From: Nannocystis exedens
GTDB lineage: Bacteria; Myxococcota_A; Polyangia; Nannocystales; Nannocystaceae
DNA length: 64,000 nucleotides
Direction of reading: 5' to 3'
Assembly: GCF_002343915.1 (NCBI RefSeq)
Contig: NZ_NETK01000001.1
Location: 1,984,001 to 2,048,000, forward strand
Below are positions 16,193 to 30,012 of the stretch, piece by piece. The translations under genes were made by a program, and so were the position numbers. Positions within the stretch are counted from its first letter, which is position 1. Each line of letters starts with the position of its first letter. The notes below the pieces were generated by a model. It did not search any database and was not told the DNA's origin. It saw only the letters and a program-made list of their open reading frames with translations.

Positions 16193-17212
16193 GTGACATC
16201 GACCGCTCATTCCTCGCCTATTTCTCTGTCCGCCGTCGTCACCGCCGTGCTCGCCCTGTCGGCCTGCAACGACGGATTTAATGAAAACTGCGGGAAGACC
16301 CGCGAGGTCACCCAGGGGTTTTTGAACGTGCTGAGGGACGCGGAGTTGACCGAGGTCCGCGAGCTCGAGGGCAGCGACGACGACCGCTGCGAGGAGGCCT
16401 GCCGCCGCCGGGTCGAGAGCGGGCTCGGCGACCCCGAACTCCTGGAGGCGCTGAGCTGCGACGCCAGCGGCAAGGAGCAGCCGGACGCGCCGTGGGACGC
16501 CGCCAACACCGAGGTCGAGGTGACCTGCGAGGCCAAGTACTTGAAGACGGAGATCTGCCTCGGCCGCCGACCGCAGGGGCACCACGAGGTGGAGGCCGAC
16601 CTCGACTGCCGCACCGAGTGGTTCGCGGCGCAGGCCCACCTCGAGCGCGCGTCGGTGCGGGCGTTCGAGGAGCTTGCGACCTGGCTTCAGGGGCGCGAAG
16701 CGCCGGAGGCGTTGATCCGCCGCTGCCACGAGGCCGCGGCCGACGAGGTCGTGCATGCCGAGCAGATGACCGCGCTGGCCCGGCGCGAGGGCGCCGAGGT
16801 GCCGCTCCCCACCGCCGATCCACCGCCCGCCGAGCTGTTCGCCGTCGCGCTGCACAACGCCGTCGAGGGCTGCGTGTCCGAGGCGTTCGCGGCGGCGCTC
16901 GCGGCTCACCAGGCCCGCCACGCCGAGGGCCCCGAGCTGCGCGCCCTGTTCGCCGCGATCGCGGCCGACGAGCTGCGCCACGGCCAGCTCGCCTGGGATC
17001 TCCACACATGGCTCTTGGGACAGCTCACCGCGGCGCAGCAGGCCGAGGTCCGCGCCGCGCAGCTGCGGGCATTGGCGGCGTTGCCCCGCGGGACCGGCAA
17101 GGCCGCAGCGAGCGCCCCGCCCGAGCTCGGCTGGCCCTCGCCCGCGCGCGCGGCAGCGATGGCCGAACGCTTCGCCCGCGAGGTGACCGCGGCGATCGGC
17201 GCGGTCGGCTGA
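16193..17212 (+). CDS. Lipoprotein with a ferritin-like di-iron four-helix domain
   Basis: The GTG start at 16193 is chosen because GGAG lies about 10 bases upstream. The protein has 339 residues. The lipobox LSAC places the lipid on Cys25. After a Cys-containing linker, residues 143-270 carry the ligands of a ferritin/rubrerythrin-like di-iron site: Glu151, Glu185 with His188 (DEVVHAE), Glu230, and Glu260 with His263 (DELRHGQ). These are the usual E, ExxH, E, ExxH positions. Such proteins oxidise iron or reduce peroxide; here the site would be on the cell surface or in the periplasm. Substrate and partner are unknown. Confidence 0.78.
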   Translation: MTSTAHSSPISLSAVVTAVLALSACNDGFNENCGKTREVTQGFLNVLRDAELTEVRELEGSDDDRCEEACRRRVESGLGDPELLEALSCDASGKEQPDAPWDAANTEVEVTCEAKYLKTEICLGRRPQGHHEVEADLDCRTEWFAAQAHLERASVRAFEELATWLQGREAPEALIRRCHEAAADEVVHAEQMTALARREGAEVPLPTADPPPAELFAVALHNAVEGCVSEAFAAALAAHQARHAEGPELRALFAAIAADELRHGQLAWDLHTWLLGQLTAAQQAEVRAAQLRALAALPRGTGKAAASAPPELGWPSPARAAAMAERFAREVTAAIGAVG

Positions 17213-17352
17213 GAACTGCGAGCGCTTCGACCGCGAGCGCGTCCCGGACCGAGAATCCCTGTACCAGCGAAACGCCGTTCCGCAGCTCCTCACCATTCCT
17301 GCCCTGCCGAGAACTGCTCCGCCGCTGCAGTCGACGAGGCAGTGCGCTCCCG

Positions 17353-17736
17353 CTATTCGTCGCAGGCACACCCTGGCGGCGTGTGACAAGCTCGGTCGCG
17401 GGCGATGCAGGTGTTGCCGCAGGCCTTGCCCTTGTGACACATGCGGCAGCACGAGCCGGCCGGCGAAGCATCCCGCGCCGGCCCCGACGTCGGCGGAGCC
17501 GGCGAGTCCACGCGCATGTGGGTCTCCGTGCTGGTGCTCCGGCCCTCGACCGTCCACGACGATTCGCCGCGCTCGACGGTCGGCGCCGTCGAGGCGCGGG
17601 GCGGAGGTGGCGGAGGGGACCACCACGGCGGACCCGGGTCCGACTCCACGACCGGCTCGGGCGGCGTCGATGGGGCGGACCTCGCGTTGCCGCAGGCCAC
17701 CATTCCGGTCACCACGATTGCAGTGAGGACGCGCAT
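17353..17736 (-). CDS. Lipoprotein with Cys-rich C-terminal motif
   Basis: From the ATG at 17736 the product has 127 residues. The lipobox VACG follows a short signal peptide. A Pro/Ser/Thr-rich tether of about 75 residues leads to the end, which contains eight cysteines in about 30 residues: SCCRMCHKGKACGNTC, then ACHTPPGCAC. The KGKACGxxCIAR pattern recurs at the end of unrelated small bacterial proteins and probably forms a disulphide or metal-binding knot; its function is not known to me. The gene is divergent from the MACPF-like lipoprotein gene, with only 58 bp between start codons, so both may share a control region. Confidence 0.72.
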   Translation of the reverse strand: MRVLTAIVVTGMVACGNARSAPSTPPEPVVESDPGPPWWSPPPPPPRASTAPTVERGESSWTVEGRSTSTETHMRVDSPAPPTSGPARDASPAGSCCRMCHKGKACGNTCIARDRACHTPPGCACDE

Positions 17737-17794
17737 GAGCCGGCGGCACGGGGCGGGTTCTGACGGGAGCGCGAGATCGATACATTGCAGGGCC

Positions 17795-19303
17795 ATGCGG
17801 GTCCTATGCATCACCGCCTTATCACTCGCCGCGTGCGCCGGCGTCAACACCGGTCAGTCGCTCGAGGTCCTCGCGCCGCCCGAGGCCCAGCTCGGGCACG
17901 GCTACGATTCGCTGTCGGACGAGACCCGCGGCGCCTGTGTGGCACCGAAACCTGTCAGTCGCGCGCGACGCGGCGGGAGGTGGCAGCGCGAGGTGTTCAT
18001 CGTGCGCAACCGCGAGGAGGTCGTTCGCGCGGCCGGCTTCTCCGGCGGCGTGAGCCTCGGCATCTTCGGCTTCGGCCTCGACCTCGGGTTCGAGGACCTC
18101 GAGCGCCATACGCAGCGGTCGACCACCACCTTCGCGGTGATCCGGATCTCCTACGACTCCCCAGGCCAGTCACTGGTCGATTACCGCCTGCAAGACGACG
18201 CGGCCGCGACGCTGCGCCGCGAGGGGGCGCACAAGTTCTACGAGAAGTGCGGCGACGGCTTCGTCGCGGCGGTGCGCAGCGGCGGGCTGTTCCTCGGCAT
18301 CGTCGCCCTCGACGAGGTCGCCGACGAGGACGTGCGCAGGCTGTCGGGCCACGCCGGCGTGTCTTTCTTCGGCATCGGCGGCAAGGGCGGCGTGAGCCGC
18401 GAGAACCGGCAATTCTTCGAGCGGCACCGGGCCCGCTATTACGTGCTGCAGAACGGCGGCGGCCCGGGCGGATGGACTTCGATGAGCGAGCTGCGGGACG
18501 TGGGCGCCCTGGTGCACCAGGCCTACGCGTTCGAGCAGCAGGTCCAACTGGGCGCGACGGTCCCGACCCAGCTGGTGGTGAAGCCGTACCAGGTGACCTC
18601 CAACCTGCCGCGCGGGGCCGACCTGTGGAACGTGCTCGAGCAGCGGCGCTTCCTCGACGATTTGGCCGTCCGCCACGGCGAGCTCAAGGACGCCGACGCC
18701 GAGGTGCAGGCGCGGATCGCCGCCGGCGCGTGCAAGCGCCGCGGCGACGCCAGGGAGCTCGAGCGGCTGCACGCGCGCTACGCCGCCGCGCTCGAGGCCA
18801 GCCGCAAGCGCGCTCAGGACTGCCGCATCGATCCGCGGCGGCGATGCAGCGACCGCGGGCTGACCTTCGTCGACCCGCGAGCCCACGAGCGGGCGCTCGC
18901 GCGCTGCGAGCCGGCGCGGCCGCACGCCGACGCTCCGCCGCCGCAGCGGCCCGGAGTCGATTCGCCGTGCCACCTGTGGCAGTTCTCGTCGCTGGCGGCG
19001 CGCGTGGCCGAGCGGGAGTACGACGCTGACGGCTCGGCCCCCGAGCTCACGGTCGCGTTGCACAGCGAAGGCCGCCGGATCGGCCTGCCGATGGTTCGCA
19101 GCTACTCGACCGAGGGCGAACTGACCGACCTGTACTTGCGGCCGGGTGCCACGGCGACCGTCACGATCTGGGACCGCGACGCGTTCTTCGACGACCACCT
19201 TGCCTCGCTCGAAGGCAACGTGCCGCCGACGCTCCCGGGCGGCGTGTGGACGCTGCGGCAAGGCGAGACGCAGGCGGCGCTGGCAGGTCGGTGCATCGAA
19301 TGA
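17795..19303 (+). CDS. Lipoprotein with a possible MACPF/pore-forming-like region
   Basis: From the ATG at 17795 the product has 502 residues and the lipobox LAAC (Cys14). Residues 65-125 read as amphipathic strands with SGGVSLGIFGFGLDLG and a Thr-rich STTTFAVIRISY. Residues 148-170 read FYEKCGDGFVAAVRSGG followed by LFLGIV, which resembles the conserved F..xxGDxFV...xGG core of membrane-attack/perforin-like proteins. A second Gly-rich strand pair (SFFGIGGKGG) follows. The C-terminal third is Cys-containing and ends in a beta domain. If the match holds, this is a cell-surface pore-forming or toxin-like protein; the resemblance is by eye and weak. Confidence 0.6.
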   Translation: MRVLCITALSLAACAGVNTGQSLEVLAPPEAQLGHGYDSLSDETRGACVAPKPVSRARRGGRWQREVFIVRNREEVVRAAGFSGGVSLGIFGFGLDLGFEDLERHTQRSTTTFAVIRISYDSPGQSLVDYRLQDDAAATLRREGAHKFYEKCGDGFVAAVRSGGLFLGIVALDEVADEDVRRLSGHAGVSFFGIGGKGGVSRENRQFFERHRARYYVLQNGGGPGGWTSMSELRDVGALVHQAYAFEQQVQLGATVPTQLVVKPYQVTSNLPRGADLWNVLEQRRFLDDLAVRHGELKDADAEVQARIAAGACKRRGDARELERLHARYAAALEASRKRAQDCRIDPRRRCSDRGLTFVDPRAHERALARCEPARPHADAPPPQRPGVDSPCHLWQFSSLAARVAEREYDADGSAPELTVALHSEGRRIGLPMVRSYSTEGELTDLYLRPGATATVTIWDRDAFFDDHLASLEGNVPPTLPGGVWTLRQGETQAALAGRCIE

Positions 19304-19518
19304 TCGCTCCGGAGCGCCGCGCCTGCGGCTGTCGGCGACGAGCGCGGCCTCTATCGTAGCAGCGCCTGGTCCCCGCAAAAATCGACTCGCCGCCATTCAT
19401 CCCTGCGCCGCTGGACGAGCCCAGCGGCCGCGAATCTCCCGAGGATCCTCGACTACGACTCACGGCCGGGCGGCGAGCGCAGCGCTGCCCGCCGTTCGGC
19501 TGCGAATCGTCTTTCCCC

Positions 19519-20454
19519 TCACCGCAGGAACTCGCCCATGCGCCGGGCGATGAGCCCGCTGTCGGGTTCGCTGCCGCTGAACATCGCCGCCGAGTCGGCG
19601 TCGAGCGGGTGATAGTTGACCTGCTCGGGCGGCGTGCTGCGGAGCGCGCACGTGTACGACGTATTGAGGTCGAGCTCGAGCTCGCCGCGGTCGGGTTTGC
19701 CGACCACGATCACCTCGATCTCGCCCTGGAACGTGCGCGCCGGCTTGTAGCCGAGCATCGCCCGCAGGCCGGCCTCGTACATCTTCATGCGGTGCATGAA
19801 CAGGTGCTCCTCGGCGGGGCTCTTGAGGAAGCCCGCGTCGCGCATGAAGGCCGTCACGAACGCGTAGCGCTCCGGCTCGGGCAGCGCGCGGATCTGGTCC
19901 ATCGGCAGCACCACGTGGATCCCGAGCATGCGCTCGAAGATGAAGAGGTGGTCCTCGATCGCGCGCAGCTGCAGGGCGTCGGTGCCGGGCAGGCAGGCCC
20001 ACGGGCGCAGGAACACCGGCATCACGTTGAGCAGCAGCGCCACCTCCTCGCCCTGGGCCTGGAGCTGGCAGGCCACCTCGTACGACGGCAGGCCGCCCAT
20101 GCAGAAGCCGCCGATGTAATACGGCCCGTGCGGCTGGATCGCGCGGATGTGGCGGAGGTTGTAGGCCGCGATCTCCTCGACCGAGCCGAACGGCTCGCGC
20201 TCCTCGTCGAAGCCTGGTGCCTGGCAGCCGTACAGCGACACCGACTCCGGCAGGTGCGGCGCGAGGTAGCGGAAGTACGACGCCCCGCCGTCGGTCGCCG
20301 GGAAGAAGAACAGCGACGGCCCGCCGGGCGCGCCCTTCTTGAACTGCACGATGTTGGAGGGCACCTCGGCGGCGGCGCGCGCGGTCGTCTGCTCGCGGTT
20401 CTTGATCAGCGCGCGCAGCAGGTCCTGTTTGGTGTTCGATAGTGACTGGTCCAT
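19519..20454 (-). CDS. Stand-alone thioesterase (alpha/beta hydrolase) of the PKS-NRPS operon, cysteine nucleophile
   Basis: From the ATG at 20454 (AAAAGG upstream) the protein has 311 residues; an ATG at 20481 overlaps the NRPS stop and is an alternative. It has the thioesterase fold of NRPS/PKS release enzymes: SLFFFPATDGG, then the elbow YYIGGFCMGG, with Cys118 where most members have Ser (GxSxG). A likely Asp is in KPDRGELELD and a likely His in VNYHPLDADS. Cys elbows occur in some thioesterases that form strained or cyclic products. It is the last gene of the operon and probably releases the chain from the PCP of the NRPS. Hydrolytic editing is the other possible role. Confidence 0.85.
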   Translation of the reverse strand: MDQSLSNTKQDLLRALIKNREQTTARAAAEVPSNIVQFKKGAPGGPSLFFFPATDGGASYFRYLAPHLPESVSLYGCQAPGFDEEREPFGSVEEIAAYNLRHIRAIQPHGPYYIGGFCMGGLPSYEVACQLQAQGEEVALLLNVMPVFLRPWACLPGTDALQLRAIEDHLFIFERMLGIHVVLPMDQIRALPEPERYAFVTAFMRDAGFLKSPAEEHLFMHRMKMYEAGLRAMLGYKPARTFQGEIEVIVVGKPDRGELELDLNTSYTCALRSTPPEQVNYHPLDADSAAMFSGSEPDSGLIARRMGEFLR

Positions 20455-20473
20455 GGTGTCGTACCTTTTGTCC

Positions 20474-23400
20474 TCACGCATCGAGGCGCGCGAGCAGGTC
20501 GCGCGCCTCCTCCTCGCGCAGCTCGGCGAGCATCGCCGACAGCGCTTCGAGATCTCCGTTCGCGGCCGCGGCCCGCAGGCGCGCCAGCTTGATGGCGCTC
20601 GCCAGGCCCGCGACCGTCGGCGCCTGAAACAGCTCGGTCATCGTCAGGGCGACGCCGTGCCGCTGCTTGGCCGCGAACAATAGGCGCGCGGCCAGCAGCG
20701 AGTGCCCGCCGAGCGCGAAGAAGTCGTCGTCGCGGCCCGGCGCGCGGCCGGGCAGCAGCTCGGCGAACAGCGCCGCGACCGCGGCCTCGACCGCGTCGGC
20801 CGGCGGCGCGTAGCGGGCCTCCGACTCGGCCGGGGCGATCCGGGCCGTCAGCAGCGCCTGCCGGTGCAGCTTGCCGTTCGGCGTGCGCGGCAGCTCCGGC
20901 AGCACCACCACCCGCGCCGGCACCATGTACGCCGGCAGGCTGCGGCGCAGCGACTCGAGCAGCTCGGCGGTTCGCACCACCTGACCGGCCGCGGCGCACA
21001 CGAACGCCACCAGCTGTCGCTCCCCGTCGGGCCCCGGGCGCGCCGCCACGGCCGCCTCGCGGATCGACGGGTGGCGGGACAGCGCGTGCTCGATCTCCCC
21101 GATCTCGATGCGGTGGCCGCGGATCTTCACCTGATCGTCGAGGCGCCCGAGGAACTCGAGCTGGCCGTCGTCGCGCCAGCGCACCAGGTCACCCGTGCGG
21201 TAGCAGCGGATCGGCGCCGGCAGCAGGCCCGCCGGGTTCTTGTCGACGAAGCGCTCGGCGGTCAGCTCCGGGCGGCCGAGGTAGCCGGCGGCCACCCCCT
21301 CGCCGGCGATCCACAGCTCGCCCGGCGCCCCCGGCCCGAGCGGCTGGCCCTCGGGGTCGAGCACGAACACCTGCGTGTTCTCGATCGGCCGACCGAGCGT
21401 GATCGGGTCGCCGGGCGCCAGGCGGGCGCGCGTCGACCAGATGGTCGTCTCGGTCGGCCCGTACATGTTCCACAGCTCGGCGCAATGCGACGCCAGCCAG
21501 TCGATCAGCGCGCGCGGCGGGTGCTCGCCGCCGCACAGCGCCCGCAGCTTGCCGTCGCCCGGCCACCCGGACGCGACCAGCAGCGACCACGTCGCCGGCG
21601 TCGCCTGCATCACCGTGACCGCCTCCGCGGCCAGCAGCGCCTGCAGCTGCGCGCCGTCGGCCAGCGCCGCGGTGTCGGCGAGCACCAGCCGGGCCCCGTG
21701 CGTCAGCGGGAGGAAGAGCTCGAGCGCGGCGATGTCGAAGCCCCAGGTCGTCACCGACAGCAGCGCGTCGCTCGCGGCGATCCCCGGCCCGCGCGCCATC
21801 GCCGACAGGCAGCTGACGAGGTTGCGGTGGCGGACCACCACCCCCTTCGGCGTGCCGGTCGAGCCCGAGGTGTAGAGCACGTACGCGGGGTCCTCGGGGC
21901 CGCTGTGGGGCACGTTCGTCGGCGCGACCTCGACGACGGATTCATCAGTGCGCCGATTCGTCGGTTTCACGGCTTCGACGATCGAGGCACGGGTGTGATC
22001 GTGCGTCAGTCCGTCGGCCTCGATGGTGGATTCGTCGTGGTATCGATGGCTCGACCCGTCGACCTCGACGATCGACGCGTGCCTGTGCCCATTCGACCCC
22101 GCGGAGAGCGCCGCGACCGTGACGCTCGGCGCGTCGCCCGGCACCGTGCGCGCCTCCGCGTCGCGGATCACCAGCGTCGCTCCGCTGTCGGCGATCATGA
22201 AGCGCAGCCGGTCTTCGGGGAACGCGGGGTCGAGCGGCAGGTAGGCCGCGCCGGCCGCCAGCACCCCGAGCAGCGCGCACAGCAGCTCCGCCGAGCGCTC
22301 CCCGAGCACCGCCACGATCTGCCCCGGGCCGACCCCGCGGGCGGCCAGCGCCGCCGCGATCGTCTCCACCCGCCCCGCCAGCTCGCGATAGCGCCACGTC
22401 CGGCCCGCGTGCGTCACGGCCGGCGCCTCCGGCGTGCGCGCGGCCTGCTCGCGCACCAGCGCGGGCAGCGTGGCCTCGCGGGGGAACGGCGCCGCTGTGC
22501 GGTTGTAGGCCAGCACGACCTCGCGGGCGCGCAGCTCGTCGAGCATCGGCGCCGCGTCGATCGACGTCCCCGGCGCCGCCGCCAGCCCGGCGGCCAGCTG
22601 GACGAACGCCTCGACGAAGCGGCCGGCGAACGGCGCCTCGAACAGGTCGGTCGTGTACGTCAGCGTCCCGCGCGTCCCGCCCGGGCCGGTGACGAACTGG
22701 CACTCGAGGTCGAAGGTGGCGACCTGCGGGTCGAACGGCCACGCCTCCGCGCGCACGCCCGGCAGCGCCGGCGGCTCGGCGGGGCTCTGCGCGCCGAAGA
22801 ACACCGAGAACAGCGGCGTGCGGGCCGGGTCGCGCGGCTGCCCCGACAGCTCGACCAGCCGCTCGAACGCGACGTCCTTGCGGGCGAACGCCTCGCGGCA
22901 GCAGGCGTCGACCCGGCGCAGCAGCTCGCGGAACGACAGCCCGCGCGCCACCTCGACGCGCAGCACCACCGTGCTCACCAGGCAGCCGATCAGCGACTCG
23001 ATCCCGCGGTCGTCGCGGTTCGCGTGCGGCGTCCCGACTACCAGGTCGCGCGCCCGGCACAGCCGCTGCAGCGTCACCAGGAACACCGCCAGCAGCGCCG
23101 CGAAGCGGGTCACGCCTGCGTCGGCCGCGGCCCGCTGCAGCGCGTGCTCGACGTCGCCGGGCAGCGTGAACTGCAGCTGTCGCCCGCGGTAGCTCTGCAG
23201 CGGCGGCCGCGGGCGGTCCTGCGGCAGCTCGATGACGGGCAGGTCGGCCAGCTGCGCGCGCCAGAACTCGAGGTGGTCGGCGGCCGCGTGGACGCGCCGC
23301 TCCCAGGCCACGAAGTCGCCGTGGCCGAGCGCCGGCGCCGGCACCCCCGGCTCCGCGCCCGCGAGCTCGGCGGCGTACAGCGGCCCGAGCTCGGCGGCCA

Positions 23401-24297
23401 GCAGCGCCAGCGAGGCGCCGTCGATCACGAGGTGGTGGAACGCCAGCGCGAGGATCGATCGCGCGCCGCCGCAGCCGATCAGGCACGCGCGCACCGGCGG
23501 CTCGCGGTCGAGCGCGAACGGCCGGCACAGCGCGGCCCGGGTCGCCTCGGCGATCACGGCGTCATCGGCGGTCGCCGCCAGCTCGAGCCGCATCAGCGCC
23601 GGCGCCCAGGTCGGCAGCACGAGCTGCACCGGGAAGCCGTCGAGCTCGGCGAAGGTCGCCCGCAGCGCCTCGTGCCGCGCCACCACGCGCCCCAGCGCCC
23701 GCGCCAGCGCGTCGGCGTCGATTGGCCCGCGCAGCGCGTACGCCTGGGTCACCAGGTACGCCGGCCGCGAGGTGTCGAAGCGCGTCAAGAACCACAGCCG
23801 GCGCTGCACGCTCGACATCGGCGTGGCCACCCGCCCGGCCAACAGCGCCAGCACCTCGGCCTTGGCGACGCGCAGCGCCTCGCGGTCGGCCGGCGTCACC
23901 ACCCCCGGCTCGGCGCGCAGCCGCAGCTGCTCGCCCTCGGCCCACAGCCGGAGCCCGCGCTCCACCAACCCGCCGACCAGCGTCGCCGCGCTCACACGCC
24001 CGCCCTCGCGCGCCATCGATGCACCATTCGACGTCGTTGCGCTCACAGCCCTTCCTTCGCGCTCCGTCGATGCACCATTCGGCGTCGCCGCGCTCACAGC
24101 CCGTCCCTCGCGCGCCGGCGATGCACCGTTCGGCGTCGCCGCGCTCGAGGTCTTTCCGTCGCGCGCCGGCGATGCACCATCCACCACCGCCGCGCTCACA
24201 GCCCTCGCCTCGCGCTCCACGGATTCACCCTGCAGCACCGCCGCGCTCCCGGCCCTCGCCTCGCGCTCCACGGATTCACCGTTCAGAACCGCCGTCC

Positions 24298-24301
<4 letters not shown>
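20474..24301 (-). CDS. Nonribosomal peptide synthetase, one module C-A-PCP, glycine code
   Basis: The GTG at 24301 overlaps the PKS stop (GTGA). The protein has 1275 residues. Residues 5-106 are six 17-residue tandem repeats. The condensation domain (about 160-590) has HHLVIDG at 289-295 and looks active. The adenylation domain (about 600-1110) has YTSGSTGTPKG, MYGPTETT, YRTGDLVRW and NGKLHRQ. Reading the ten pocket positions by alignment to GrsA gives D-I-L-Q-L-G-M-I-W-K, the known glycine-type code. Residues 743-796, between motifs A2 and A3, are an extra stretch of 15-residue repeats. The PCP carries Ser1201 in GGHSLLA. No epimerase or thioesterase domain is present; release is by the next gene. 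Confidence 0.93.
21914..22075 (-). repeat. 45-bp in-frame tandem repeat inside the adenylation domain
   Basis: Four units start with SIVEV, STIEA, SIVEA and SVVEV exactly 15 residues apart (residues 743, 758, 773 and 788 of the NRPS). At DNA level each unit has a TCGACGATCGA-like core. The stretch lies between core motifs A2 and A3, where most adenylation domains have a short loop. Confidence 0.8.
23984..24289 (-). repeat. 51-bp in-frame tandem repeat, six copies, in the NRPS N-terminal linker
   Basis: Six 17-residue units of the form xxNGxSxxREGRAVSAA occupy residues 5-106. Examples are VLQGESVEREARAVSAA and TPNGASPAREGRAVSAA. They lie just before the condensation domain, where a docking region for the PKS partner would be expected. 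A seventh, decayed unit (TLVGGLVERG) follows. Confidence 0.85.
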
Positions 24302-28764
<4,463 letters not shown>

Positions 28765-30012
28765 CAGCCACCTCGCTCTCCGGAGAAATCACGCCAGCGC
28801 CGCGAATCATGCGTGCGCCGGACCCATTGATCCAGGCGACCATGCGGGCAGGAATCGAACCGATCGCGCTCGCCCGGCCGAACCGTCCGTGCGGCCCGCG
28901 CCTGATCGGGTCGACGCGGACGAGCGCGGATGGACGATCGGACGTCGATCGGTCATACCGCGCCCGGCGCACGAGCGAGGCCCGCGACCGCGATCGTTCG
29001 CGGACCCCTCTCCGGGCCTCGCCGACGGCGCGTCGCACCCGCGAGCGTCGCCGACGCCGGCGCGTCCTTTCGTCGACGAGGATCTCGCCCGCGCCGACGC
29101 GTCCACGACCCGCAGGGCGCCGGGGGCGGCGCGGCCACGAAGGCCGACGTCCTCTGGCAATTTGCAAATCTCGCACGACCCCCTCCGACCTCGCATCGAG
29201 CCCATGCCGCGCGTCCGCTGTACGGGCTCGCTGCCGGCCTCGATACAGTGCCCGTCGCTCCGCGATCAATTGCGCGTCGGAGGCGACGCGCGCTGCGACC
29301 TCGTCGAGCCCGACACCGACGGCATCGAGGTCTGCAACGGCGCCGCGTTTCCTCCCTCGTGGACCCGAGAAATCCAGCAGCATCACGGCAATGCGAGGCG
29401 GCCAAGGCGCTCCCGTCGAAAACAAATCCTGGCCCTGCGGTGCCGGCGCGTGCCGATGCACACGACCTGCAGCGACGGAGAGCGACCGCTCGACGCACTT
29501 TCCGTCACGGGCCCGGCCGCATGCGGCCAAGTCGTCACCCTCGGCCTGCTACGAATATTCCCGCGAGCGCGGCAGCGCCGCGCTCGCGGGACGTCGCGAC
29601 GCCCGCCTGCGATGATAACCCCCTGCGTCGCGCTCTCGGCCCCTCGCGGCCCACCTGCGCCGCAAGTTCGCCGGGGCCTCCGTCGAGGCCGTCCGCCCGG
29701 CCCCGCCGCCCGCCGCCGAGCGCGACGCCGAGGGGATCCGTCAGCGCCGCCTCGCCGCCCGCGAGCAGCGCCGCCTGGCCCGCGCGGCGTCCCAGCGAGG
29801 ACACGAAGCGGGCCCGACCGCCGCGCCCGCGAATGACCCGAACGACATGCGCTGAAAGACATGTCGCTTCAGACATCCGCCACGCCGCCCGGCCTCGCCG
29901 GCTCGCGGCGCCCGCGACGTGGCGGCGGACTGGTGGGACCGCGCGCGGGTGCCCACGGCGTCCCGCCGCTCGACCCCGACGTGTCGGGGCGGAGCGAGGT
30001 GGCAGCCATGCC
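28765..30012. other. Long intergenic stretch, no gene seen
   Basis: About 1.25 kb upstream of the PKS gene. All frames give Arg/Ala-rich translations. A promoter for the PKS operon should be near 28770-28850 but is not recognisable. The only structured part seen is the left copy of the 135-bp repeat (29742-29877). Confidence 0.5.
29742..29877 (+). repeat. Left copy of a 135-bp dispersed direct repeat
   Basis: It matches 32085-32219 along its whole length at about 80% or more by eye. Shared blocks include CGCCTCGCCGCCCGCGAGC, CACGAAGCG, CCCGACCGCCGCGCCCG and ACGACATGCGCTGAAAGACA. It ends with a GACATGTC palindrome. The two copies bracket the beta-helix gene. Confidence 0.8.

Noticed and set aside
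20455..20481. Alternative thioesterase start at 20481
   Set aside because: It overlaps the NRPS stop and would be coupled, but the ATG at 20454 has a better ribosome site; kept only as an alternative.
28839..28930. A tRNA-like stretch on the - strand with GGTTCGATTCC
   Set aside because: The T-arm bases do not pair, no anticodon arm or acceptor stem forms, and there is no CCA.
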